Assembly (NCBI RefSeq): GCF_023650955.1
Contig: NZ_CP098039.1
Location: 558,001 to 622,000 of the forward strand
Direction of reading: 5' to 3'
Origin: Thermosynechococcus sp. HN-54
GTDB lineage: Bacteria; Cyanobacteriota; Cyanobacteriia; Thermosynechococcales; Thermosynechococcaceae
DNA: 64,000 nt
Of this stretch, positions 46,554 to 55,766 are shown one piece after another. The notes under the pieces were generated by a model, which did no database searches, was not told the origin of the DNA, and saw only the letters and a list, made by a program, of their open reading frames with translations. Made by a program: the position numbers and the translations under genes. Position 1 is the stretch's first letter. Each line of letters begins with the position of its first letter.

Positions 46554-47270
46554 ATGACGACGTCTCTAGCGACGAAATTGCGCGAAGGCACGAAAAAAGC
46601 CCATACCATGGCTGAAAATGTTGGCTTTGTCCGCTGCTTCCTCAAAGGCACCGTGGAAAAAAGCTCTTACCGCAAGCTCGTTGCCAGCCTCTATCACATT
46701 TACAGTGCCATGGAACAGGAGATGGAGCGGCTCAAAGACCATCCCATTGTTGGCAAAATTTACTTTCCAGAACTGAACCGCAAAAACAGCCTTGAGCGAG
46801 ATCTCACTTATTACTTTGGTGCCAACTGGCGCGACGAAATTACTCCCTCCCCCGCCACGCAGGCCTATGTAGCCCGCATTCATGAAGTGGCCAATACTGC
46901 CCCAGAACTGTTGGTGGCTCACTCCTACACCCGCTACCTTGGAGATCTTTCCGGCGGACAAATTCTCAAGGGGATTGCCGAGCGTGCCATGAACCTGCAA
47001 GATGGCGAGGGTACCGCTTTTTATCGCTTTGAATCCATTAGTGACGAAAAAGCCTTTAAGCAACTCTATCGCCAACGCCTCGATGAACTGGCGGTAGATG
47101 AAGCAACAGCGCAGCGGATTGTGGATGAGGCCAATGCCGCCTTTGGTATGAACATGAAGATCTTCCAAGAACTGGAGGGTAATCTTATCAAAGCGATTGG
47201 TCAGTTGCTCTTTAATACCCTCACTCGTCGCAAACAGCGCGGCAGCACCGAATTGGCCACTGCTGAGTAG
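46554..47270 (+). CDS. ho1: Heme oxygenase (biliverdin-forming)
   Basis: A 238-residue cytosolic enzyme that opens heme to biliverdin IX-alpha with ferredoxin as donor, the first step to phycobilins. The proximal His is H17 (KKAHTMAENVGF), and the distal-helix motif YLGDLSGGQILKGIAERA is complete. ATG 46554 is preceded by AAGGAT and is preferred to an in-frame start nine codons earlier. Length is typical for cyanobacterial HO-1. Confidence 0.97.
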   Translation: MTTSLATKLREGTKKAHTMAENVGFVRCFLKGTVEKSSYRKLVASLYHIYSAMEQEMERLKDHPIVGKIYFPELNRKNSLERDLTYYFGANWRDEITPSPATQAYVARIHEVANTAPELLVAHSYTRYLGDLSGGQILKGIAERAMNLQDGEGTAFYRFESISDEKAFKQLYRQRLDELAVDEATAQRIVDEANAAFGMNMKIFQELEGNLIKAIGQLLFNTLTRRKQRGSTELATAE

Positions 47271-47272
47271 CG

Positions 47273-48595
47273 CTAGAGCGTAAAGTTAAAGGCCTTGACC
47301 AGCATCCCCGGCACAGAAATGCCCCCAAGGGAGCGGCGTTCATAGGTGGCGGTGTTGGCAATCCAAACGGGGGTGTCCGTCAGGGCTTCGAGGTTGTCTC
47401 CCCAAAATTCATAGAGACTGTCATCAAAGCGTAAGTCTGTAATGGGGGCAACGATTTTGCCCTGCTCTACCCAAAAGCAGGCGTAGCGGGTCATGCCGGT
47501 CATGCGTCCATTGGGGCGATCGCTCCAGTTGAGGTAGTGTAAATTGCCCACATAGAGGCCGGTCTCTAGGGCAGCAAGCACATCTTGCTCTGGCAGAGTA
47601 CCCGGCAGTACAAGGGGCGATCGTAGGGTTTCTTGGCGGTTGGCACCATTGGCCACAAGATTGTATTCCTGAGCGGTGCGCCGACTAATCAGCAACGTTT
47701 GCAATTGCCCGCGCTCAATCAAAGACAAGCGAGGGGGCGCAATATCACCATCGGCATTAAAGCGGGGGACTGTCCCCGTCGTAAAGTCCTCTTGCAAGCT
47801 GAAAAGGGGGGATAGGGTGACCCCTTCCCGTAACTTGGCAAGGGCACTGCCACCTTGGCGATAGGCGGATTCACTCACTGCTCCCCAGGAGAGCATGCCC
47901 ACCAGTTCAGCCACGGCTGCTGGGGAAAAGTAGGTGCGATAGCGTCCCGGTGCTAACTGACGAGGAGGCTGTTCCAACTGTGCTAACTGCTGGCGATCGC
48001 CCTCAATTTGAGCTTGATAGGTGGCGTTGTCCCAATGGGTACTGGCGTAGCTATTTTTCACCGCCTTGCCCGCCGCTGTAAAGAGAGAATAATCCAAGCA
48101 AAATGTCTCCGTAGCAAACCAGTGCGCCTGTCCAGCAGAGTTAAAGCTGCCGCGAGCGATCGTCCCTTCACTGTAAATGCCGACAAAATCAAGGTCTTGA
48201 ACGGGTGTCAGAATCGTCTCTACCACTGAGTCAGGGTCAGGTAGGCGGCCAAGGTAGGTGTCTTGAATGGAACCCGTATCCGTTGGTGGCACAAGGTAGG
48301 GATCCACTGGCAATTGCACCGTTTCTGAGCGCAATGCAGCCAAATGCTCTAGGGCAGCCGCTAGATCCGCCGTCCCCGTGTAGGGAAAAGAGGTACTTGC
48401 CGTCCGCTGCTGGGATTGCAATCGCAGGGTCACCACCGTATCTTCTACGGTGCCAATTTGCCGAACCCGTGCCCGATTGAAGCGAATAAACTGGCTAGAT
48501 TCACTGGCAATTTCAACGAAGAGCGCCTCCGTGGGCTTCAAAGCAGCAAACAGATCATGGCTCAGGTGCTGAGCAGCAAAAAAGTCAAGGGTCAT
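47273..48595 (-). CDS. TldD/PmbA family protein
   Basis: About 440 residues. The TldD/PmbA (TldE) family contains metallopeptidases and their non-catalytic partners, involved elsewhere in processing small peptides and toxins. Seen here: the N-terminal beta domain (EIASESSQFIRFNRARVRQIGT), SYASTHWDNATYQAQ and the C-terminal LGGISVPGMLVKAFNFTL region. I do not see an HExxxH motif, so it more likely matches the inactive TldE-like partner. ATG 48595 is preferred over a start 10 codons earlier. It is convergent with ho1, two bases apart. Confidence 0.85.
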   Translation of the reverse strand: MTLDFFAAQHLSHDLFAALKPTEALFVEIASESSQFIRFNRARVRQIGTVEDTVVTLRLQSQQRTASTSFPYTGTADLAAALEHLAALRSETVQLPVDPYLVPPTDTGSIQDTYLGRLPDPDSVVETILTPVQDLDFVGIYSEGTIARGSFNSAGQAHWFATETFCLDYSLFTAAGKAVKNSYASTHWDNATYQAQIEGDRQQLAQLEQPPRQLAPGRYRTYFSPAAVAELVGMLSWGAVSESAYRQGGSALAKLREGVTLSPLFSLQEDFTTGTVPRFNADGDIAPPRLSLIERGQLQTLLISRRTAQEYNLVANGANRQETLRSPLVLPGTLPEQDVLAALETGLYVGNLHYLNWSDRPNGRMTGMTRYACFWVEQGKIVAPITDLRFDDSLYEFWGDNLEALTDTPVWIANTATYERRSLGGISVPGMLVKAFNFTL

Positions 48596-48706
48596 GCGGC
48601 GCAGAGGTCTTGTGAAGATTTGCAAAGGTATTCCTTAGAGTAACGTATTCTTTCTCTATCCTCTATGGTTGTCCATCAGATTTCCTCAACAAAGCAGGGA
48701 AAATAC

Positions 48707-48735
48707 TTGACTACTTCGATCCTAGTGGTTAGAGT
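48707..48735 (+). promoter_or_regulatory. Candidate promoter of a small RNA
   Basis: TTGACT (48707-48712) and TAGAGT (48730-48735) are 17 bases apart on the + strand. No + strand gene follows before 49738, but a terminator stands at 48781-48818. Confidence 0.5.
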
Positions 48736-48741
48736 GTCATT

Positions 48742-48818
48742 AGAGCACTGCTCAGGGGTAGTCGTATGATTGCCGCACAGAACCGCACCGAATGTAGGAT
48801 TGCGGTTTTGTTGTTTTT
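48742..48818 (+). ncRNA. Candidate small RNA, about 77 nt
   Basis: From the expected start near 48742, the RNA would have a 5' hairpin GAGC-ACT-GCTC, then a single-stranded stretch with AGGGGTAGTCG. It ends in a 7-bp stem AACCGCA/TGCGGTT (48781-48807, loop of 13) with a T-rich tail, a standard Rho-independent terminator. No protein frame lies between promoter and terminator. It does not show the conserved Yfr1 motif. The 3' end just touches the end of the DUF3800 gene on the other strand. No expression evidence is available. Confidence 0.5.
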
Positions 48819-49617
48819 AATGCAGATTATCAAAACAGTAGTACTTTATCCCCATCTCATGGAGACTATCGTCTCTTAAATGTGTATCGACAAGCTTGTT
48901 GTGGCGAAGTAGAGCCTGAAATGCCTGATTTTCAGGTTGTTCTTTGGATTTTGCGACTGGATGCAGACATGAATCAGCAATTTGGATTATGGGATGGCTC
49001 TTAGATTTACCCTCTATACCTGCAAGTACTTGCTCCATTTTGATAGGTGTCAGGGGTGAATATTTGCTTGAAGTTTCAGCATTGAAAGGTGCTCCTGAAT
49101 CTCTTAAACTCTTAAAGTAGTGAGTAATCAGACGATCTTCTTTTTTACCTGCTTTCTCAAAATAAATCATGACTTTTCCATTTTGGAGCAATACATACTT
49201 AGCGACTCTTTCTATCAAGATTGAGAAAGCGCTCTTCATCATTTCCCATGTATTGCTACCATAACGTTCTAGATATCGATCTAGATAGCCCTTTCGAGAA
49301 ATAACACATCCATGAACAATAATAGGGCACTGAATAATCACATCTGACAAATCACTCAAAAACCTCTCTTGCTCATCTTTTGAGCTTCGACCTAGCCAAG
49401 CAAAGTTCCTCTTTCGACTGCGAATTTCATTGCCGTGCAAAGCTATTTTTTCATCAATGCCCCAGCGTTTCTTAAAGTCCGAGAGCATTTGGAATATAGT
49501 CTTTTCATCATCATGATTGATTAGTACTCCGCCAACAGCAAAGTAACTAGCTCCATCTTTAGGATCTGGCTTAGGGCTGCCACTTTCATCCATGTAGAAA
49601 GCAAACAGTTGACTCAC
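48817..49617 (-). CDS. DUF3800 domain protein
   Basis: A 266-residue protein with the DUF3800 layout: an N-terminal FAFYMDESGSP motif (Asp and Glu in a likely RNase H-like fold) and a C-terminal IIQIADSCLHPVAK segment with a second Asp. DUF3800 proteins are widespread on mobile elements and near defence genes; their activity is unproven. The gene is clearly AT-richer than its neighbours and stands alone between unrelated genes, which suggests horizontal transfer. Confidence 0.82.
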   Translation of the reverse strand: MSQLFAFYMDESGSPKPDPKDGASYFAVGGVLINHDDEKTIFQMLSDFKKRWGIDEKIALHGNEIRSRKRNFAWLGRSSKDEQERFLSDLSDVIIQCPIIVHGCVISRKGYLDRYLERYGSNTWEMMKSAFSILIERVAKYVLLQNGKVMIYFEKAGKKEDRLITHYFKSLRDSGAPFNAETSSKYSPLTPIKMEQVLAGIEGKSKSHPIIQIADSCLHPVAKSKEQPENQAFQALLRHNKLVDTHLRDDSLHEMGIKYYCFDNLH

Positions 49618-49737
49618 AAAAACTCAACCAAAGCAAAGCAATGAAACTAAAATTATCATAATAGTAATTCAAAACTCTTGCATTGTGACTCCCCCTAGGG
49701 CACGCTGAGACAAGAATCCCTTAGATAGTGACACTTC

Positions 49738-50610
49738 ATGTATCTGGTCACGGGTGCCACAGGACAATTGGGTTTGCGGGTGGTGCGCCGCTGTATCACC
49801 TTGGGGCTGCCGGTACGAGCTTTTGTGCGCCTAACGAGCCAATACGATCTCCTCAAGGAATGGGGAGCGGAGATTTTCATTGGTGATCTACAACAGCCCC
49901 GCGATATTCAGGCTGCCATGGAGGGGGTGGCGGCAGTGATTTGCTGCCATGGTAGTCAGTTACTCAGCCGTGCCATTCAGGCGATTGATTACCGTGCCAC
50001 GTTGGATGTGATTCAGGCGGCTCAGGAACAGGGGGTGCGCCATATCACACTGATTTCTCCGCTAGCGGTGACGGGCGATCGCCAGCAGTCTCCCTTTCTC
50101 AAAGCCAAGTATGAAGTCGAGCAGGTGCTCATTAGCAGTGGCCTCAACTACGCGATTTTTCGCTGTCCTACACTCATGTCCAGTTTGCTTCCCCTTGCCG
50201 AGCGCTTTCAACAAACCGGTGTCTATTTCATCCTTGGGGATCCCCAGCATCGGTTACAACTCCTCAGTCCAGAAGATTTAGCTCGCTGTATTCTCAGCGC
50301 TAGCCAAGCCAACCAAATTGGCATTTTCAGCATGGCGCATCCAGAGGTGTTCACTCGCCAAGAGATTGCCGATCGCTTGGGTCGCTTTTTTAATAAACGT
50401 CCCTTTGTCATGACCGTTCCCCTAGCCGTGATTGACGGCGCTCGTCAGTTTTTGGGAGTGATGAATCGGGATCTCGAGGCCAGCCTAGGGACGCTGCGAA
50501 CCCTATTGGCCTATGAAAGTCTCTGCCCTGCGGGTGAAATTGAGCGCGCCCAAACCTACTTTCAACTCTCCTTTGAGTCCCTCGAGACGTTTTTGGATCG
50601 CTATTTCTAG
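49738..50610 (+). CDS. NmrA/Ycf39-like NAD(P)-binding SDR protein
   Basis: A 290-residue atypical short-chain dehydrogenase. The N-terminal dinucleotide motif is VTGATGQLGLRVVRR, followed by IFIGDLQQPRDIQAAMEGV. The usual YxxxK is present in modified form in FLKAKYEVEQVLISSGLNYAIFRC. Ycf39-like relatives help assemble photosystem II or protect chlorophyll proteins; a role here is inference. The stop overlaps the convergent amidase gene. Confidence 0.85.
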   Translation: MYLVTGATGQLGLRVVRRCITLGLPVRAFVRLTSQYDLLKEWGAEIFIGDLQQPRDIQAAMEGVAAVICCHGSQLLSRAIQAIDYRATLDVIQAAQEQGVRHITLISPLAVTGDRQQSPFLKAKYEVEQVLISSGLNYAIFRCPTLMSSLLPLAERFQQTGVYFILGDPQHRLQLLSPEDLARCILSASQANQIGIFSMAHPEVFTRQEIADRLGRFFNKRPFVMTVPLAVIDGARQFLGVMNRDLEASLGTLRTLLAYESLCPAGEIERAQTYFQLSFESLETFLDRYF

Positions 50611-51473
50611 CGGGGACCATCCCCACAGGGGCGATCGCGATAGAGCTGCCAATAGCGATTAAATTTAGCCACATCGAAGCTGCGCGGATCCATGCGCTCG
50701 CCAGAGCGATCCACAGCCGCATGGGTCGTAACCCGTTGGAGATCAATGCCGGTTTGCGCCACCAGCCATGCTAAGGTACGGTACTGAGCCTCGGTATAGC
50801 CAGCATGTGTGGAACCATTGTGGCGACCTTCAGGAGGGGTTTCTAGGGAAAAGTGGAGGGCAAAATTGTTCACCGAAGGGGCAAGGCGGGGGTTGGTCTG
50901 CACGGTTTCATCGCTAAAAACCGAGTTGCCGGCACCATAGGCACGCTTAGACCAAGGTACTAGGTGCAGCAGCCAACCCTTGAGGGTAATCAATTCATGG
51001 TAGCTAGCCTGATCTTCATCACGGGGATGCGGTGTTTGGAAAAAATCGAGCGTAGATTGGGCAGAGGCCACAGTTTCATGCAAAACAATTAGCGGTGCAT
51101 TGTCCACCACTTGACCCCGGACATCCGTACGGTAGCGATCGCCAAAATTGGTGCGGTCGATGGGGACACCGTACCAAGGGGGAGTAAATAAACACTGTTG
51201 ATGAACTTGGCGGACTTGGGCAAAGAGGCGTTCGTAGGCGGCGCCGTCACTGCGTTGTAGAGGTATGAGGGTATTCTCTGGCAGCGGGGGTAAGGGCGAT
51301 ACGTCCGTTGGCGGATCAAATTGTGGATCATCAATGGACATCGCTTGACTCAAATCAAGGGGGCGATCGCCACTAGGGATAGAGCCAATCATCACATTCC
51401 AGAGGGACAGCACAACCACGCTAGCGATCGCCAGCGAAATCACCAACCGCAGGCCTCGACAACGACGCAGCAT
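50607..51473 (-). CDS. N-acetylmuramoyl-L-alanine amidase (Amidase_2 type), membrane-anchored
   Basis: About 288 residues. An N-terminal membrane segment or signal ([21 protein letters not shown]) precedes a Pro-rich linker and a zinc amidase domain. Candidate ligands are the His of IVLHETVAS, the His of [11 protein letters not shown], and Asp near RMDP. It would cut the amide between muramic acid and the peptide in the periplasm. ATG 51473 is preferred over a start 12 codons earlier. Confidence 0.85.
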   Translation of the reverse strand: MLRRCRGLRLVISLAIASVVVLSLWNVMIGSIPSGDRPLDLSQAMSIDDPQFDPPTDVSPLPPLPENTLIPLQRSDGAAYERLFAQVRQVHQQCLFTPPWYGVPIDRTNFGDRYRTDVRGQVVDNAPLIVLHETVASAQSTLDFFQTPHPRDEDQASYHELITLKGWLLHLVPWSKRAYGAGNSVFSDETVQTNPRLAPSVNNFALHFSLETPPEGRHNGSTHAGYTEAQYRTLAWLVAQTGIDLQRVTTHAAVDRSGERMDPRSFDVAKFNRYWQLYRDRPCGDGPR

Positions 51474-51542
51474 AGGCAGAACGGAACCAATTTGGCACAA
51501 TACAATCAAACCCTAAGCCGAAAATTTGGGATCAGCAAGCGG

Positions 51543-52574
51543 ATGATTATCGTTCTAAAAAGTGGCACCCCCAGTGAAGAGATTGAACGGGTCAGCAGTG
51601 AGATGCGCACTTGGGGATTGACCCCCGAAAAAATTGTGGGCAAGCACAAAGTCGTTATTGGCCTTGTCGGAGACACTGCGGAACTCGATCCCCTGCGGAT
51701 TCAAGAAATTAGCCCTTGGATTGAGCACGTTCTGCGGGTTGAGCAGCCCTTCAAGCGAGCGAGCCGCGAGTATCGCCACGGTGAACCCAGTGAAGTGGTG
51801 GTTCCAACACCCAACGGGGAGGTCATTTTCGGTGAAGGCCATGATGTCGTGGTTGTGGCCGGGCCTTGCTCTGTTGAAAATGAAGCGATGATCCTTGAAA
51901 CGGCGCAGCGGGTGAAAGCGGCAGGTGCCAAGTTTCTGCGCGGTGGAGCCTACAAGCCCCGTACCTCCCCCTATGCCTTCCAAGGCCATGGCGAAAGTGC
52001 CCTTGATCTGTTGGCAGCAGCAAAAGAAAAAACGGGCTTGGGTATCATTACCGAAGTCATGGACGCAGCAGATCTAGACAAAATTGCCGAAGTGGCCGAT
52101 GTGCTGCAAATTGGTGCCCGTAACATGCAAAACTTTTCGCTTCTCAAGCGTGTGGGTGCCCAACGCAAACCCGTGCTCCTGAAACGGGGGATGTCTGCCA
52201 CCATCGAGGAATGGCTGATGGCTGCGGAGTACATTTTGGCGGCAGGAAACCCCAATGTGATTCTTTGTGAACGGGGCATTCGCACCTTTGACCGCGAATA
52301 TACCCGTAACACCCTCGACTTGGCAGCAATTCCGGTACTGCGCAAGCTCACCCATCTGCCGATTATGATTGACCCCAGTCATGGCACCGGCTGGGCAGAA
52401 TTTGTACCTGCCATGGCCAAAGCCGCTGTAGCCGCAGGCGCCGATGCCCTCATGATTGAGGTACACCCCAATCCAGCCAAGGCGCTCTCCGATGGTGCCC
52501 AATCCCTCACCCCCGATCAGTTTGACGAGTTGATGCAAGCACTCCAACGTCCACTTGTCAGTCTGAGCCGCTAG
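51543..52574 (+). CDS. aroF: 3-deoxy-7-phosphoheptulonate synthase
   Basis: A 343-residue DAHP synthase of the type I-beta subfamily, which condenses PEP and erythrose 4-phosphate at the entry to the shikimate pathway. The N-terminal ferredoxin-like regulatory domain ([17 protein letters not shown]) is followed by the barrel with [48 protein letters not shown] and [10 protein letters not shown]. The symbol follows common usage; feedback control by an aromatic amino acid is usual but not visible here. Confidence 0.96.
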   Translation: MIIVLKSGTPSEEIERVSSEMRTWGLTPEKIVGKHKVVIGLVGDTAELDPLRIQEISPWIEHVLRVEQPFKRASREYRHGEPSEVVVPTPNGEVIFGEGHDVVVVAGPCSVENEAMILETAQRVKAAGAKFLRGGAYKPRTSPYAFQGHGESALDLLAAAKEKTGLGIITEVMDAADLDKIAEVADVLQIGARNMQNFSLLKRVGAQRKPVLLKRGMSATIEEWLMAAEYILAAGNPNVILCERGIRTFDREYTRNTLDLAAIPVLRKLTHLPIMIDPSHGTGWAEFVPAMAKAAVAAGADALMIEVHPNPAKALSDGAQSLTPDQFDELMQALQRPLVSLSR

Positions 52575-52594
52575 GAAAGACAGGAAAACAGCCC

Positions 52595-53095
52595 ATGACC
52601 GATATGCTGGTCAAGCTCTACGATCTCGCAGTAGACTGGCCCGCCGTGATGGCGCATCAACAGCAGGGGATTCACTACCGGCAGCCTTTGGGGTCAGAAG
52701 TGGCTTGGATTATCCAGTGGGTGGGCGATCGCTTTAGTGCCGGTTGGCGCAGTGAAGTGGCTCTTGCCTTGAGTCAGCGCCCGCCACGGGGACTGATTGC
52801 GGTTCAAAACGGCGAACTTCTCGGCTTTGCCTGCTATGATGCAGCCGCCTTGGGACTCTTTGGGCCAATGGCTGTGGCAGAACCCCATCGAGGGCGGGGG
52901 GTTGGTCGCCTGCTGTTGCAGTTAACCTTGGCTCAGATGCGAGCGGCCGGCTATGCCTATGCCGTGATTGGCTGGGTTTCCTCAGAGGCTTTTTATGCGA
53001 AAACCGTTGGTGCGATGCCAATTCCCAATTCGCGACCCGGACTCTGGCAAACGGCCTTGAACCTTGGCCAGTGCTCTAACCCGTCAGAGTCTTAA
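52595..53095 (+). CDS. GNAT-family N-acetyltransferase
   Basis: A 166-residue acetyltransferase fold. The acetyl-CoA pyrophosphate loop is visible as EPHRGRGVGRLLLQLTLAQM, with the preceding strand LFGPMAVAEP. The substrate is unknown. It follows aroF by 20 bases on the same strand, so a shared transcript is likely. Its end overlaps the convergent gene at 53076. Confidence 0.85.
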   Translation: MTDMLVKLYDLAVDWPAVMAHQQQGIHYRQPLGSEVAWIIQWVGDRFSAGWRSEVALALSQRPPRGLIAVQNGELLGFACYDAAALGLFGPMAVAEPHRGRGVGRLLLQLTLAQMRAAGYAYAVIGWVSSEAFYAKTVGAMPIPNSRPGLWQTALNLGQCSNPSES

Positions 53096-53402
53096 CGAGG
53101 ATACCTAGAACAAACCCCAAACCGGCAAAGCGCACAAACTGCCAAAAGTTTTCTTCAGCCAGAATTTCCTGCCAGTGTTCCCGCGCTGCCTCGCCTAAAT
53201 GAAATAGGAGCGTGAGGCCAAACTCTACCTCTAGTTGCCGCAGTTCTTGGACGAGGCGATCGCGCTCTTGATCTAGGGCTGCCTGATTACGTCCTTTCAA
53301 CCGTGCTTGGGTGGCTTTGATCTGCTCGTACTCACGGTAAAGCTGTGTCAGCCGCGCCTGGGTCTCTTCATACAGTTGGCGCACCTCATCTTGGGGTTCC
53401 AC
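53076..53402 (-). CDS. Coiled-coil protein with C-terminal membrane helix
   Basis: A 108-residue protein. Residues 1-60 form a charged coiled coil (EETQARLTQLYREYEQIKATQARL, then RDRLVQELRQLEVEF). A C-terminal hydrophobic helix (FVRFAGLGFVLGILVKTL) would anchor it to a membrane. I do not recognise the family. It lies 3 bases downstream of the thioredoxin-like gene, likely in the same operon. Confidence 0.65.
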   Translation of the reverse strand: MEPQDEVRQLYEETQARLTQLYREYEQIKATQARLKGRNQAALDQERDRLVQELRQLEVEFGLTLLFHLGEAAREHWQEILAEENFWQFVRFAGLGFVLGILVKTLTG

Positions 53403-53405
53403 AGC

Positions 53406-53954
53406 TTAGCCCCCATGACTGCGGGGATCATCACTGCGTTGACGGGCAAGGGGATTGGCCAATTGTGACACTTCACCCGTTGATTGACCATAGGGGAGCG
53501 GGAGATCACGACTAAGGGCTTCTAAGTTTTTAGCCATCACTTCCTTGGGTTGGAGGCCGATCGCCACTGCTTGGGGTTCCAATTGCCGATTCAGAAAGAC
53601 AAAGTGGGGAATGCCATCCACATTAAATTGCTCAATTTCCGGTAGCCACTTGGTGTTGTCCACATTCAGCATGACGAAGTTCAGGCGATCGCGATATTGC
53701 GCCTTTAATTCCCCCAAATCCTTGGCCATCGAACGACAGGTGCTACACCAGTTGGCATAAAACTCCAAAAGTGTCGGCTTGCCATTAACTTGAGCCTCTT
53801 CCCAAGGGGTGGCGTGCTGGGCTTGCTCGGCGAGGGTGAGAGGTTGATTGCTACTGCGTAAACCCGCCAATAGGGCAAGACTAATGAGAATGGCGACAAC
53901 AGCAATCACAAAATTCCGTAACCGTTGACCACTGGCTGCCGTTGCTGCTCCCAT
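53406..53954 (-). CDS. txlA: Membrane-anchored thioredoxin-like protein TxlA
   Basis: A 182-residue protein with one N-terminal membrane helix (FVIAVVAILISLALLAGL) and a thioredoxin domain with the active site WCSTC in LLEFYANWCSTCRSMAK. This matches TxlA/HCF164, the thylakoid thiol-disulfide protein that helps assemble cytochrome b6f. The cis-Pro region reads DGIPHFVFLN. Confidence 0.9.
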   Translation of the reverse strand: MGAATAASGQRLRNFVIAVVAILISLALLAGLRSSNQPLTLAEQAQHATPWEEAQVNGKPTLLEFYANWCSTCRSMAKDLGELKAQYRDRLNFVMLNVDNTKWLPEIEQFNVDGIPHFVFLNRQLEPQAVAIGLQPKEVMAKNLEALSRDLPLPYGQSTGEVSQLANPLARQRSDDPRSHGG

Positions 53955-54157
53955 AGGGCGTTCCTTGCACGTCTCGACACGTTGATCCTAGCGGATTTTC
54001 TTCGCAAGAGATGACTCATGTTGACGTACAGCGCTTTTCACGGGGATTGAACGGGCTTGAAAGGTTCAAACTTCTGTAAGACAGGCTTCTATCCCCTTTG
54101 TGTACCGTGATTTTAGAAACGGGCTATACCTTTGCTATGATAGATACTCTGGAACTT

Positions 54158-54230
54158 GGGCGGTTAACTCAGTTGGTAGAGTATCTCGTTTACACCGAGG
54201 CTGTCGGGGGTTCGAGTCCCTCACCGCCCA
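54158..54230 (+). tRNA. trnV: tRNA-Val (UAC)
   Basis: A 73-base cloverleaf. The acceptor arms GGGCGGT and ACCGCCC pair fully, with discriminator A. The D-loop has AGTTGGTA and the T-arm is GGGGG-TTCGAGT-CCCTC-like. The anticodon loop TTTACAC gives UAC. No CCA is encoded. A TATGAT box lies about 20 bases upstream. Confidence 0.95.
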
Positions 54231-54241
54231 TCAAAAATGCC

Positions 54242-54940
54242 CTAAGACTCTTCGCTATCTTTAATCTGAGATTGCCGCTGCTGGCGTAACCATGTGGCCT
54301 CATCCAAGCTATCTTTAGCCACGACAATGTATTCATTCTCTTGGCGATCGATAATTAAAATTTCCTGACCATGCTGGGGGGTGACCGTTGCCCAAGGGGG
54401 CAGCACTGCCGGCAGAATCAGTCGATTGCGATTGGCATCCAAAACACTCACTTGGCCAATACCAGTACCACTGTGGGGAATATGGGCAGAACTGACGTGG
54501 CCACTGCACCCCAGCAGGCGATCGCGACTGGTATCTTCACTAAACTGCGCAAAAATTTGCCCCAAAGGCCGCGAGCAAAGGCTGCCAATGGTTAGCGCCA
54601 AGAGTAGTGCCGCGATCGCAATCACCCCTGACCACACTCCCCCCGGCCAACTGCCACTCAGTGTGTAAAAGAGAACATTAAAAAACCAGCCCAGCACGCC
54701 CAAAAGGCTAAAGTCCAAGGCGAGCAAGAGAATGAGGGGCGCTCTCCCCACCCCCAACCAGTGCAAAATTGTCAGAAATGAGATCCCCTCCTCTAGTTCG
54801 ACTTCCACTTCCAAGGGATCGGCATCTCCCTCTAGCTCGACCTCTTCATCGCCCACATCACCAAAGATCACCGTCAAAAAGAGCAAGACCCCCATGCCCA
54901 AGACAATCCAGTAGGGAGTGTGAATCAAGTGAAACAGCAT
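54242..54940 (-). CDS. NfeD/YqiJ-like membrane protein with OB-fold
   Basis: A 232-residue protein: two or three membrane helices in the N-terminal half (IVLGMGVLLFLTVIFG, LILLLALDFSLLGVLGWFFNVLF, VIAIAALLLALTIG), an acidic loop between the first two, and a C-terminal beta-rich domain (about 140-210; GCSGHVSSAHIP, GQVSVLD) that fits an OB fold of the NfeD/YqiJ type. Such proteins often work with flotillin-like partners; none is seen here. Confidence 0.75.
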   Translation of the reverse strand: MLFHLIHTPYWIVLGMGVLLFLTVIFGDVGDEEVELEGDADPLEVEVELEEGISFLTILHWLGVGRAPLILLLALDFSLLGVLGWFFNVLFYTLSGSWPGGVWSGVIAIAALLLALTIGSLCSRPLGQIFAQFSEDTSRDRLLGCSGHVSSAHIPHSGTGIGQVSVLDANRNRLILPAVLPPWATVTPQHGQEILIIDRQENEYIVVAKDSLDEATWLRQQRQSQIKDSEES

Positions 54941-54944
54941 TGCC

Positions 54945-55733
54945 TTAGTACATAAAGGGATTTTCAGGCTCAGGAATCGGCGCTATCGTCTCAGCAACCA
55001 ATACCAATTGGCGACGGTCGTTGAGGGTTTCTGTGGTCATCCGACCTTCAACGCGAAACCACTGATCTTGGGGATAGGCTTGGCGCGATCGCCCCAGTTT
55101 TACTGGCAGTCCCACAGGATAGGCATCCGCTGCACAACAGGTAATGACAAAACGGGTGAGGGTGAGATAAGTCTCTGGCAGTTGGGGACTGTGGACAGCA
55201 AATCCCTCAATGCGAGCGGGCAACCCCCTATAGGCATCGGGTTCGGGATAGACATCAAGGGTGCGAATCCAGTCAATGAGCGTACGTTCCTCAGGCTGTT
55301 GATTGAGGCGAAAGGCCACGGGACTATTGCGGGTCACTGTCAAACCATCCTCGAGACCGCGATGAATGGCCGTTGCACTATTGAAAGGACGGGGCGTAAT
55401 CACCAACCCCACGACTGCCGCAAAAATCAGGATACTGAGCGTCCAACGAGCTGGTAAGAGCGCAACATGCTGCACAGGCGTCACCTGACCCCGCCACAAT
55501 CGCCACCCTTGCCAACCACTCACAGCAACTAAAAGAAACCCAGCGGCGATCGCCAGTCCAAAGTAGTTGGGGTGAATCAATAATCCCAGTCGCCCCTGCA
55601 ACCAATATCGGAGAAACAACAGTCCCCAGAGGAGGAGTGCCACAACCGTCCACCACTCCTGCTGTAGCCAGCGACGGCGCATGATCATGCGTTGAACACG
55701 CGGAGAGTAGCGATTGGAGGAGCTAGAAGACAT
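54945..55733 (-). CDS. TIGR03943 family membrane protein (YcgQ-like)
   Basis: A 262-residue protein with two to four N-terminal membrane helices (WTVVALLLWGLLFL, YFGLAIAAGFLLVAV, LSILIFAAVVGLVI) and a C-terminal soluble domain with RFVITCCAADAYPVGLPV. The CC motif within this segment is typical of the family and may bind a metal. Its usual partner, a DUF318 permease, is not adjacent. It ends 4 bases from the NfeD-like gene. Confidence 0.82.
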   Translation of the reverse strand: MSSSSSNRYSPRVQRMIMRRRWLQQEWWTVVALLLWGLLFLRYWLQGRLGLLIHPNYFGLAIAAGFLLVAVSGWQGWRLWRGQVTPVQHVALLPARWTLSILIFAAVVGLVITPRPFNSATAIHRGLEDGLTVTRNSPVAFRLNQQPEERTLIDWIRTLDVYPEPDAYRGLPARIEGFAVHSPQLPETYLTLTRFVITCCAADAYPVGLPVKLGRSRQAYPQDQWFRVEGRMTTETLNDRRQLVLVAETIAPIPEPENPFMY

Positions 55734-55766
55734 GGGGCGGTGGAAAATTCGCCATCCCTAAACATT

